Assembly: GCF_022605725.1 (NCBI RefSeq) | Contig: NC_065558.1 | Coordinates: 3,410,001-3,474,000, forward strand | Reading direction: 5' to 3' | From: Anthonomus grandis grandis | Taxonomy: Eukaryota; Arthropoda; Insecta; Coleoptera; Curculionidae | DNA length: 64,000 bases | Part shown: positions 53,997-62,480 of the stretch, in pieces | Layout: each line of letters starts with the position of its first letter | Numbering within the stretch: the first letter of the stretch is position 1 | The notes under the pieces: model-generated | Told to the model about the DNA's origin: nothing | The model's input: only the letters and a program-made list of their open reading frames with translations | Database searches by the model: none | Program-made: the position numbers and the translations under genes

Positions 53997-56042
53997 TCAA
54001 TACTGCAACTCCAAGCTATCATTAATCTGAGAAAATCTACCAATAACCTCATCATGAAATCCTGAAGACTGAGCTAGTTCAATCAGATATTCTTGCTCAA
54101 TAAATACTAAGCTAAAATCCTCAAAGAACTCCAAATTGGCTCCACTAAGATTCTTGCTAGTGTACTGACAAATGCGCTTTGAAATATTTAAGTCACTTAG
54201 AGGTAAAGCCAATAGAAGCTCGCATAACTTCGTCACTTCACTTAAGTCCTTTTCCAGATCATTCTGTTTGAGAAACTTGAGGAAGCTTAAAGCGTCTTTG
54301 CCTTTATCAAATACATAGGGACAGGAGGAGTTTAGTGCGGAAATTTGACTTTGTAGACCAGGAAGGTTAATGATATCTTCATATCTCTTTAATTGACTGA
54401 AGAAGTCTGCATCGATCAGTAAATCAAGAGACTTTTGAGCTTTTATAAATTGTAGTTCATGCAGATTATCAAAACGGAGGTTAAGCTGCTCTAACAAATT
54501 ATGAATAATAGCAACAAAAAGATTTTCTAAGCGATTTTTCACTTCGGTCTTCGCTCTCTTCGCTGCTGGTTCTTCATCAGTTTTATTTAAAACTTTATGC
54601 CAAAAATGCTCGAACTGATTCGTTTTCTGCTCAATTACTCTAATACTTTCCTTGATTTTGGGGCTGCAATCGAAGCTTTTTGACACTTGAGACAATACAG
54701 TTAGTTGTGGTAATATCTCCGAAAACATTTGCAGTAAAAAGTTAAAAACCTTGTCCTCTTCAAGGAGCTTTAAATAAGTGATTAAGGTGTTAAAGGTCTC
54801 TGGCTCATAAGATTCACGAGACTCAAGAAACCTCTTAAAGAGTTCTATCAAAGAACTTCGAATCAAATTGAGTATTTTCACCAGATCCCCCATCTGGCTC
54901 CACCTCTGTCTATTATCAGGAAACGCCGAAGAAACCTCTGGCCATAACGTTTGTTTCGAGAAAAAGTCTGCCATATCGTTTAGGGTTTTAAAAAAGAATT
55001 TTAGCTCTGGCATGTTGGAACAACCTTGAGCCAGGACCGTATCCAGCTTTAAACCAAAGCAATGCATAAAGTAGGCTTTAGGATATCTTTCCATAATCGT
55101 TGCTTGAAAGTGGTTTAATTTAAGAGACGAGACGCTCCCACCATCACAGGTTTGAGCAATAAGCTTTGGTCCACAGTCGAAGCTATCGATGGTGTCACAA
55201 ATAGCTTCATGTAATGGGACTTCTTCATTGAATATCTTTAAAAATCTTTCCACTGGTACCCCTTGAGGATTAACGTATCGGATGATTAAAGCTGGCTTGG
55301 ATAATTCTTTCTGATCAGTTGCTTCTAGTAAAATGATGCTTGCAAAATGTGCTGTTTCCAGTTGCCGTTTTATGTTTTGTCTTATGGTTGCTGCTAGGCT
55401 TCTTACGATATCTGTTTGAATTTTTTTAATGTCTTGGTCCTCCAAATAGATTTTTAGGGATCGATCATAGTGTTTAACAAGTTGGATCAAGCTAGTGCAA
55501 AAGCTATCCTTAGTTTCCAGGTCATGTTTAAACATGAAACAGATAATATCTATAAGCCGCTTTATAACCTCTCTGTTCCTATCCACAATAAGGCTATGTT
55601 TATTCTCAGTTTTCAGATTCAATTGAGAAGTACTTAGTTTTAGGCGAATTTTCAAGTTTAACACACTTTGCATGTGTGCTTTGGTGTTAGAATGAGATTT
55701 AATTTTGTCTTTATTTGTATGGTAATTTCCAGACCAGGGTCGCATTTGTTCAGAAAATAAAAGACATGGCCAACAGAAGATTTTATCATTATTAGTACAT
55801 GAGGTCAGCCAGTTGATTTTTTCAGGAATTCCAAGTTGTAATGGAGAATGCTTTGGTCGATCTTTAGTAATGATTTCGTCCTGAGCTCCAGCCCCAAGTG
55901 CCTTAAAACCATTTCTGGATAGGCTGCAAACCACACAGCCACATTCCAGTTCTTCGAACTCGTTTTCCGAATTATTCGGGCTATCGGGTTCCTCTTTGAT
56001 ATCCTCCAGATCGCATTGTTCTTGTTTAATTTCTGTCTCCAT
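53997..56042 (-). CDS. hAT-transposase-derived zinc-finger protein, gene 1
   Basis: An uninterrupted frame of 681 codons. The acidic N-terminus includes C34-x-C36-x2-C39. A zinc finger is formed by C90-x2-C93 (FCWPCLLF) and H117-x5-H123, the arrangement of TTF/BED-like fingers of hAT-related proteins. A hAT-like core follows: ILLEATDQKELSKPALIIRYV (237-257), where relatives have DETTD or DSTQD and this protein has Leu for the first Asp. CDGG has D300, the second Asp position. MHCFGLKLD (327) lacks the His of the usual CxxH. RQRW is at 378-381. PAAKRAKTE (492-500) closely resembles the Myc-type nuclear signal. The C-terminus, LCELLLALPLSDLNISKR (606-623), aligns with the hAT dimerisation segment but has Lys for the catalytic Glu. 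The context GATAATGG favours this start. Likely a nuclear DNA-binding protein rather than an active transposase; the function is not known. It pairs with gene 2, 4.2 kb upstream on the same strand. Confidence 0.85.
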   Translation of the reverse strand: METEIKQEQCDLEDIKEEPDSPNNSENEFEELECGCVVCSLSRNGFKALGAGAQDEIITKDRPKHSPLQLGIPEKINWLTSCTNNDKIFCWPCLLFSEQMRPWSGNYHTNKDKIKSHSNTKAHMQSVLNLKIRLKLSTSQLNLKTENKHSLIVDRNREVIKRLIDIICFMFKHDLETKDSFCTSLIQLVKHYDRSLKIYLEDQDIKKIQTDIVRSLAATIRQNIKRQLETAHFASIILLEATDQKELSKPALIIRYVNPQGVPVERFLKIFNEEVPLHEAICDTIDSFDCGPKLIAQTCDGGSVSSLKLNHFQATIMERYPKAYFMHCFGLKLDTVLAQGCSNMPELKFFFKTLNDMADFFSKQTLWPEVSSAFPDNRQRWSQMGDLVKILNLIRSSLIELFKRFLESRESYEPETFNTLITYLKLLEEDKVFNFLLQMFSEILPQLTVLSQVSKSFDCSPKIKESIRVIEQKTNQFEHFWHKVLNKTDEEPAAKRAKTEVKNRLENLFVAIIHNLLEQLNLRFDNLHELQFIKAQKSLDLLIDADFFSQLKRYEDIINLPGLQSQISALNSSCPYVFDKGKDALSFLKFLKQNDLEKDLSEVTKLCELLLALPLSDLNISKRICQYTSKNLSGANLEFFEDFSLVFIEQEYLIELAQSSGFHDEVIGRFSQINDSLELQY

Positions 56043-56290
56043 TATCGATGACGCTTTTTTTCCAATGAAATTCGACCGAATTAAATTAAAATCCGAACGG
56101 AAACGAAATGCACGATTGTAACTGACGAAACCTCGAACGTATTCACCCGATGACGCGTTAAACTGGGACTCGAGCTTGAACTTTGTATCATCAGTAAACG
56201 CTACGACGTTACCGAGTTTTAACGAGGGTAGCCGAACGTGGAATGAAAACGATAGTAGGGTAGGGTATAATATGGAGAGTTACGCAGTGG
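56043..56290 (-). promoter_or_regulatory. CpG-richer 5' flank of gene 1
   Basis: This stretch is much richer in CpG than its surroundings (GATGACGCG, CGCTACGACGTTACCG). It shares short blocks with the flank of gene 2: CACGATTGTAA at 56111 (69 bp upstream of the ATG) and ACCCGATGACGC at 56145 (103 bp upstream). It probably holds the 5' untranslated region and promoter; no start site can be fixed. Confidence 0.5.
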
Positions 56291-57559
56291 TGCAACGACC
56301 AACAAGAGATGGACAAAAATAGTTTTTGGATATTTTGGAATTTTTGAGGAAATGTATACACAAAATTTTCTTTTTTATTTTGTAATTGCTGTATACTATT
56401 TGAAATTGGTTTTATTGTTTCTTACTTATTCTCTCTTATTTTTTAATATTGATCTGATTTCTTAACTTTTTAAATATTAGATATTAAAGTAGTTGAATTG
56501 TACGAGAAGCATACTTTTAACAGAAAAAGGGCATACATTCACTTTTATTGACATAAAGGGAAGCACATATTTATTTAACAAATGTTCTTTATTGACACAT
56601 GACGTCTTATTACCGGAGACCAATGTCAGGTATCAATTGCAACATACTTTAAATTTTTTAGGAATAATTGGCTAAATTGAGTCATTATTCCTTAGTGGTT
56701 TTTTATGAGTATCCTGCAAATTAAACCAGATGTAATTTATCTTAGTCTATATAAAAATCGAAACCCTTAATTAAATATTAAATAATTTCATTGTAAATGT
56801 TAGAACGTCCATAGGCAAAATTCTGGCAAATAAATTCTCTATTAAAACTTAATACTTGAAGTTATTTTTTCCACATTGTTAAGACGTCATAGAGTTCCAT
56901 TAACTTTTTGTTAAAAAAAATTTTTTTCTGTATATTATAACGTCAATGAAAGAAGTTTTATTATAAGAAGAACCAACCGGCACATAGATAAAGAGCGTTG
57001 CTTTTATACGGTAAAAAAACATTTTTGCAGTCCATATTTCTTCATTTCAATGTTCTAAGGTCAATAGAACAAGATTCTGATGATTTTCCCAATTGGAAAT
57101 TTTATCTTAATTTTTTTCCAGGCATTTGTAGCTTGGAAAAATATGAATTTACTAAATTTTTTAGTATTTTGATTGAAATACCTGGAATAAATAAATTTGA
57201 ATATTTTCAAATTTTTGACCTAAATTTACGGGAGATTTGGGTTACTTTAATTTTGAATTTTTATTCAAGCATTTGTAGATTCAAATTTTTAACTTTTTTC
57301 AGAAATATAAAGAAAAAATTAATTTTTATTCAAACCAAAACTTCTTTATTCAAAGAGCCAAAACTTAAGTATATACATTGCACAAATAGTAGTAGTCAAA
57401 AGTCAGAGCACAATTTAATTTAGTAAATAATCTAATGTAAGACAAAACATTTATTATATAGAAACAATAATAAGTAAGAAACACATTAAAATATGGCTGT
57501 TAAGTATACAAAAGACAAAGCAAACAAATTTTTCAACAAACAATTTAAATTGAAAATTG
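56291..57559. other. AT-rich unassigned DNA with some CCTGGAA units
   Basis: TTTTTCCAGGCATTTGTAG (57115) and ATACCTGGAATAAATAA (57178) belong to the dispersed motif. A 141-codon open frame (56998-57423) spans these and is of low complexity (Phe/Ile/Leu-rich); it is judged not to be a gene. Confidence 0.45.
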
Positions 57560-58330
57560 CAATAAAAATCACAAGTTTAAATAATATTATAATTCATGAA
57601 TTCCTCAATGCTATAAGGTTCAATGTTAAATAAAGATTTCTTAAAACATGGAATGTTGTTTTCTTCTATTTTAATTTTACTGGTAACTTGAAGTTGAAAT
57701 AAGAAAGGCAAATATTTGTTTGTAATTTCTCAGTAGATATTAATATGTAGGGAGCCACATTATAGTTTAATGAGCGTGTATTATAATTGTGCTGTAAATT
57801 TCCAAATTTTAGAAGTTTATGTTGTTTTTTTACCAGGAAAATAATATATTCAAAAATATATAAAGCATACACAGCTAATAAATTCTTTTTTTGAATTTTC
57901 CTCTACAGGAGTCTCTAACTGCCATACTTTGAATTGTTTGAATTGCTCTCTTTTGTGTAAGAAAAAGAACCTCCAACATACTAGGCCCACCCCAAACCCC
58001 AATGGTTTTTAAGAATTCGTAAAGTATAACAGACAGTTTAACTTTTGATTTGTGTGCATTCCAAGGAATTTTGTAGTGTCAGAGTAACCTCACTAGTCTG
58101 TAACCCTGCAGATTCCGGAATATTACTTCGTCGAAGTATTTACAAGCAGATAAATTATGTTTTATCTTGATTTAATGGTAAGTTTATTTTTAACAAACCA
58201 ATCCTCTGCTTTTACTAGAGTCATCGATGTCAATTGACACAGATTTTCAAACGAGTCAGACACTACTGTGATGTTAGTCTCGTCTGCAAAATTTGCCAAG
58301 TCTGTATCTTTATTTTCTGCCTTCAAACCT
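57560..58330 (-). pseudogene. Jockey-like reverse transcriptase 3' part, decayed
   Basis: The minus strand begins DLANFADETNITVVSDSFEN (58305-58250), where FADD reads FADE, then LVKAEDWFVKNKLTIK. A shift leads to KFLGM near 58075. VWGGPSMLEVLFLTQKRAIQ and TIQSMAVRDSC follow near 57990-57900 and GKFKKR after that. The frame at 57872-57666 gives YALYIFEYIIFLVKK and NYNTRSLN, and the C-terminus NIPCFKKSLFNIE ends near 57580. The order and motifs match the C-terminal half of Jockey-like elements. Confidence 0.82.
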
Positions 58331-58354
58331 AGGATAAAGAAGTAATAAATATTT

Positions 58355-58900
58355 ATTTCAGGGGCTTGAAATATATGGAAAACTACTTTAACTTCCGTGA
58401 AAATTTTGAAAAATTAACTTAACTACCTGAAGGAAACGAATATTTATTCCAGGAGTTTGATGTGCATGGAAAACTACGTCAAATGCCTGAAAATTTTGTA
58501 ATGTGACCCCTAGTACCTGGAAGAAATAAAATATTCTTCCAGGAGCTTGAAACATATAAAAAATTCACTAAAACAGACCTTTGGACGACCCTTGCACCAC
58601 AACGAAATTTCTCCAATTTGTGTTCCCATGAAGCCTGTTTTAGTTCAATTTGAATACAAAACTGAGGCGATATTCTCACCAAGTTTTCCTTTCAAACTGT
58701 ACCATCTAGCGGACTTTAAACATCATTTACTACCAAAAAATTGCCAATATATCACAAAAAATTCGGTTTCAACTACCTGGGAAATCGCGAAAAATGTTCC
58801 CAAGTGCCTGGAAAAACAAAAGATTTTTCTAGGAGCACATGAAAAGTTCAATTGCCTGGAAATATTGAAAAATGACATTAACTACCTGAGAGAAGAATTA
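58355..58900. repeat. Degenerate CCTGGAA repeat block 4
   Basis: TTATTCCAGGAGTTTGATGTGCATGGAAAAC (58444), TACCTGGAAGAAATAAAATATTCTTCCAGGAGC (58514), AAGTGCCTGGAAAAAC (58802) and ATTGCCTGGAAATATTG (58852) recur. Units alternate strands (CCTGGAA and TTCCAGG) at about 30-40 bp. A different piece (58565-58735) interrupts. The overlapping 156-codon frame (58547-59017, plus) is made of these repeats and is not called a gene. Confidence 0.65.
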
Positions 58901-59329
58901 AAATTCAGAAAATGTATTCATCTTCAGTCTCCTTTTTTTCTTATAAATCAGTGTATTTATTATGTTTTTAGAAAATACTTAATTCTTTGTAAGGTACAAT
59001 ATATTATTATAACATAATAATATTCCTTTAATCAGTGATAGTCACTGGTAATAAGGAAATAGCTTAAAATTAAATAACAATGGCATTCTGTTAATCCCAA
59101 CATATATTACAAATATGTAAATTTTTATGTATATATGTAGAGATCATACGATGACCAACAAAAAAAAAAAATACAACTCTTAACAATTTAATATTCCCCA
59201 TTTATTAATTTTCAGCCAAATAACTGTGCAATAATTTTTTGAATTTTGGAATTTATTGGATTTTATAATTGTTTTTGTATATTAAATTAGAGAGTTTGTT
59301 TTTTGGTTGTTATTTATTATACTGTACAG
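58901..59329. other. Unassigned AT-rich DNA
   Basis: Nothing recognised. Confidence 0.5.
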
Positions 59330-60130
59330 ATATTCACATTGTTTAGAATTTCTTAATTCATACCATTGGTATTATTTTATTATAAATTTGTGTAATATGT
59401 TCCTTCCAATTTATGTTCTTGTCTATAAATATCCCTTAATATTTAATGAATTAAAATCGATCTAGCTGCACATTATTTAATTTAAGAAGAGGCTGTCTAG
59501 TCACATAATTTTTTTGTTTAAAAATATGAAAGTACTTTGTTTTTGAAATGCTCATTTTGAGTTAGATGAATACCTCTATACCTCTATAACTTATTTTTTT
59601 AAACTTTTTTTTTTTTATTACCAGGATCAGTGGATATTTTGTTTACAAGGTCCATACTAGGACTTAAGGCATTACTATTTTCACAAAATCCTTATTGATA
59701 TTTATCGGTTTTTATACATTTGTGTCATTTGTATTTGTCAATTAACTTGGAAAAAGTATTTATTACTCTAATTGGTCTATAATTTTGCATTGGAGTTTAT
59801 TTCAATTATTAATTACACTTATTTTGCAATTTCGTTCTCCTAGTCCAAAATAAAAGTTTTTGATATTCAGATAGAAATTTATATTCCATACCTAGTATAC
59901 AATGACCTTTAAAAATTTCATCGGCTATATAATGATTTATTATAGAAGTAGATATACTAGTTGCTCGCGCAGCATGCTTAGCATTATTGGTTTTGCCGAT
60001 ATAAAAAGTTCTTATAGTTAGTACTGTAGTATTATTTGTTAAAAGGTGTACATTTAAATCACCCACAATAATATGGTTTACTGAATATTAACTTATTAGA
60101 TTTTTGATGCATTTCACCATGTGTAAACGA
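59330..60130 (-). pseudogene. Jockey-like endonuclease and reverse transcriptase, internally deleted
   Basis: The minus strand reads NHIIVGDLNVHLLTNN (60085-60035; GDLN is the endonuclease motif), then SIINHYIADEIF. NYRPIRVINTFSKLIDK follows near 59790 and NSNALSPSMDLVNKI near 59675, the opening of the reverse transcriptase. It then jumps to KNYVTRQPLLKLNNVQLD and GIFIDKNINWKEHI (59520-59365), normally after the FADD motif. So the catalytic part is deleted. Because the GIFID segment recurs in different form at about 58075, this is a second element rather than the start of the one at 57560-58330. Confidence 0.8.
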
Positions 60131-60138
60131 AGGACGAC

Positions 60139-60262
60139 CTGTAAAAAAAGGATAAACTTATCTAGATTATAAGATCCTCTGCTCTTGACTTCCCTTTTTT
60201 CTCGAGACACATATATTTAATCATTCACCCTAAAACCAATAAGTAACCAAACAGCAACTTAC
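60139..60262 (-). other. Candidate 3' untranslated intron of gene 2
   Basis: The minus strand has TAG/GTAAGT at 60262 (perfect donor right after the stop) and TTTATCCTTTTTTTACAG ending at 60139 (strong acceptor). The intron would be 124 nt, a usual insect size. Splicing here is inferred. Confidence 0.45.
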
Positions 60263-62245
60263 CTAATGCATCACCTTCAAACTCTTATTAATCTGACTAA
60301 ACTCCTTAAAAATCCTCTCATAAAAACCTTCTCCAGACAGTTTCAGTTCTTCCACAAACTCTCTTTCAATCGAACACACTATAAAATCCTCTGAAACAGC
60401 ACCCTTCTTCTTGTCCATTTTGCCAGCAAACTCACTAATCCTGGCTACTGTGGCCTCACTAAGCTCTTTGGTATTTATCAGGACTGGCATGGTCACAATC
60501 AACTCAAATAATTTAACCAGCTCTACAAACTCCTTATCAATATCCATTTTTCTTATAAACTTTAGTAAATCTACCGCACTGTAATTAAGGGTTTCTTCAA
60601 TACCCCGGATCAATGCCACTTGTTTGGAAAGATTTACCGTATCAAAGAGCTTCAAATAGTTCTTTTCCAGGCTTTGCAGTGCCGCCCTATTTAACTGCTT
60701 GATAATATCCTGTAATTCCATAAACTTAAGTGCCTTGTAGTTCTGGAACCGTATGCTCATCTCGTTGATCACTGTTTGGATTATTCTTGTATATGCTAAC
60801 ATCATGCTGGTAGTGACATGCTCTCTTGGAAATGACGTCTTATATTCCGACCAGCGAGACCTAATTTTTGTCCATATAAAGACTCCATTTTGCTTACTCA
60901 GGAGCATTTTCTTGACAGTAAACATTGTGACGCAGTCTTCGTTGGCTGACTTTAGTTTGTCTGTTAGGTCGCAAATATGAGAGAAAATATCTGCAAAAGC
61001 AACTAAAAAGAATATAAATTTTAAGTCACCTTCTAGCAAATGTTGGTAAGCAACAAGGGCACAAACCGTTTTGGAATCAAAATCTTCCCCGCGCTGCAGA
61101 CAAATCTTAAAAAGCTCTAAAATTTTTAACCGGTATTTATACAAGTTCGCTATCAAATCCACTGGATTATTCCAGTGTTCGATAGGTGGAAATAAGGCTT
61201 CTAATGTAGCTTTCAGATCTTCCTGGTTGAAAACCTTGACCATTCCATGGATGATTTTAAAAAACCACTTTGCTTCTGGTATGGTTGACACGCTGTCAAC
61301 TAACATCAAGTTCAGGTTGTGTCCAGAGCATGGTATAATATTGGCGTATCTGTAACGTTTATTTATCGCTTTTTCCAGGTATGCTGGACCTCCATAAAAG
61401 CTCTGAGCCATCAGTTTGTTACCACACTCATACATTTCAATAATATTGAATATTGTCTCGAGGAGCTTCTTAGAGCTATTATTTAGGAAAGTGATAAATC
61501 TCTCTTGTGGGCTTCCAGCTCGGTTCACATAGCGAAACACAATTGCTAGTTTGCTGGAAGCTTCTATTAATATTAGTGCAATAAATTGGGTTTGTTTAAT
61601 TTCATTTATTATGCAGTTTCTTATGTGCGTTGCCAGAGTTTTTTCGAGATCCAGATAAATTGACTCATAAATCGTTTGGATCCCTTTGAAAGTAGCTTTA
61701 AAGTTTCCGGGAAACAGTTTAATCAAATCTGGATATATGTCGCGGCGTCTCTCAGGCCATATATCTTGGCTGTTAAAGAATATTGTTATATCAATTAAAA
61801 GCTTCAAGATATTTCGGTTCTTTTCCAAAGTTTCCACATCGATGTAGGCTGTGTCCATTACTGTAAGAGATTTAGCATTGGTCTGGAATATTTTCATATC
61901 AATTAAAGCTCCAAGATGGGATGCAGAGGAGACATGTTCTGCCAGATTTTTCTGCAACAATTCTTCATTGTTTCTAAACCCTTTAGCGCCTTTAGATGAG
62001 CTGAATAGCAAACAAGGCCAGCAATAAAACCGATTATTTTTAACACACGCCGTTAACCAATCATACGCGTCATATTTGAAAACTAAATCCGGTCTGGGCT
62101 TACCAGTATTTATCAGTTCAAGTCGCTTATCTGTAGCCAGTTTTTTGCCCAAATGTTTACAGATTATGCATAAGCAGTCTTTACGGTTTTCCGGCAGGTC
62201 CTCGTCGCTACTCAATAATTCTTCTTTTGGCCGGATGGTTTCCAT
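60263..62245 (-). CDS. hAT-transposase-derived zinc-finger protein, gene 2
   Basis: Frame open from 62473. The Met at 62245 (METIRPKEEL) is preferred because it aligns with the start of gene 1 (METEIKQEQ) and has context CATCATGG; this gives 660 residues. C24-x-C26-x2-C29 is followed by a zinc finger, C75-x2-C78 (YCWPCLLF) and H104-x5-H110. The hAT-like core has ILIEASSKLAIVFRYV (225-240), where the first Asp position is Ile. SFYGG has Tyr284 in place of the second Asp. PCSGHNLNLML (305-315) keeps CxxH. RSRW lies in the middle. The C-terminus LVKLFELIVTMPVLINTKEL (576-595) corresponds to the dimerisation segment with Lys at the Glu position, and EFSQINKSLKV mirrors RFSQINDSLEL of gene 1. No Myc-like signal is present. 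Probably a non-catalytic domesticated paralogue; partner and target unknown. Confidence 0.85.
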   Translation of the reverse strand: METIRPKEELLSSDEDLPENRKDCLCIICKHLGKKLATDKRLELINTGKPRPDLVFKYDAYDWLTACVKNNRFYCWPCLLFSSSKGAKGFRNNEELLQKNLAEHVSSASHLGALIDMKIFQTNAKSLTVMDTAYIDVETLEKNRNILKLLIDITIFFNSQDIWPERRRDIYPDLIKLFPGNFKATFKGIQTIYESIYLDLEKTLATHIRNCIINEIKQTQFIALILIEASSKLAIVFRYVNRAGSPQERFITFLNNSSKKLLETIFNIIEMYECGNKLMAQSFYGGPAYLEKAINKRYRYANIIPCSGHNLNLMLVDSVSTIPEAKWFFKIIHGMVKVFNQEDLKATLEALFPPIEHWNNPVDLIANLYKYRLKILELFKICLQRGEDFDSKTVCALVAYQHLLEGDLKFIFFLVAFADIFSHICDLTDKLKSANEDCVTMFTVKKMLLSKQNGVFIWTKIRSRWSEYKTSFPREHVTTSMMLAYTRIIQTVINEMSIRFQNYKALKFMELQDIIKQLNRAALQSLEKNYLKLFDTVNLSKQVALIRGIEETLNYSAVDLLKFIRKMDIDKEFVELVKLFELIVTMPVLINTKELSEATVARISEFAGKMDKKKGAVSEDFIVCSIEREFVEELKLSGEGFYERIFKEFSQINKSLKVMH

Positions 62246-62480
62246 GATGTTGACCCACTGGAGCAAAATCGAACGTACGTGGAAACACAGACAACTCGGT
62301 TCACGACTGAAAATCGAGTCGTCGTCACGAAGTGAAATACCCGATGATGCAGGATTCTCGAGGGAAGCCGAGTATTGCCGAGTGTAGTAAAGTTGATGGT
62401 TGTATTGGAAGTATGTATGAAGCTTGTATGGTGAGGATCGGAATCGTATGTCGGCCATCTTGCTTGGCGACATTGACAGA
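62246..62480 (-). promoter_or_regulatory. CpG-richer 5' flank of gene 2
   Basis: Contains CACGACTGAAA at 62302 (57 bp upstream of the preferred ATG) and ACCCGATGATGC at 62339 (94 bp upstream), matching blocks at similar distances in gene 1. The frame stays open through this region to 62473, so an N-terminal extension of 76 residues (starting MSPSKMAD) is possible but has no counterpart in gene 1. Confidence 0.5.

Noticed and set aside
58547..59017. 156-codon plus-strand open frame as a gene
   Set aside because: Much of it is CCTGGAA-type repeat; no motif or family resemblance.
57560..60130. One single Jockey-like element spanning 57.5-60.1 kb
   Set aside because: The post-FADD segment occurs twice in different form (about 59370 and 58075), so two elements are more likely.
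53997..62245. Active hAT transposons at the gene pair
   Set aside because: No TIRs or 8-bp duplications were seen around either frame, and the catalytic positions appear substituted.
62246..62473. 76-codon N-terminal extension of gene 2 (MSPSKMAD start)
   Set aside because: No counterpart in gene 1, and the region contains blocks shared with the gene 1 upstream flank. The inner Met aligns with the gene 1 start. Kept only as an alternative.
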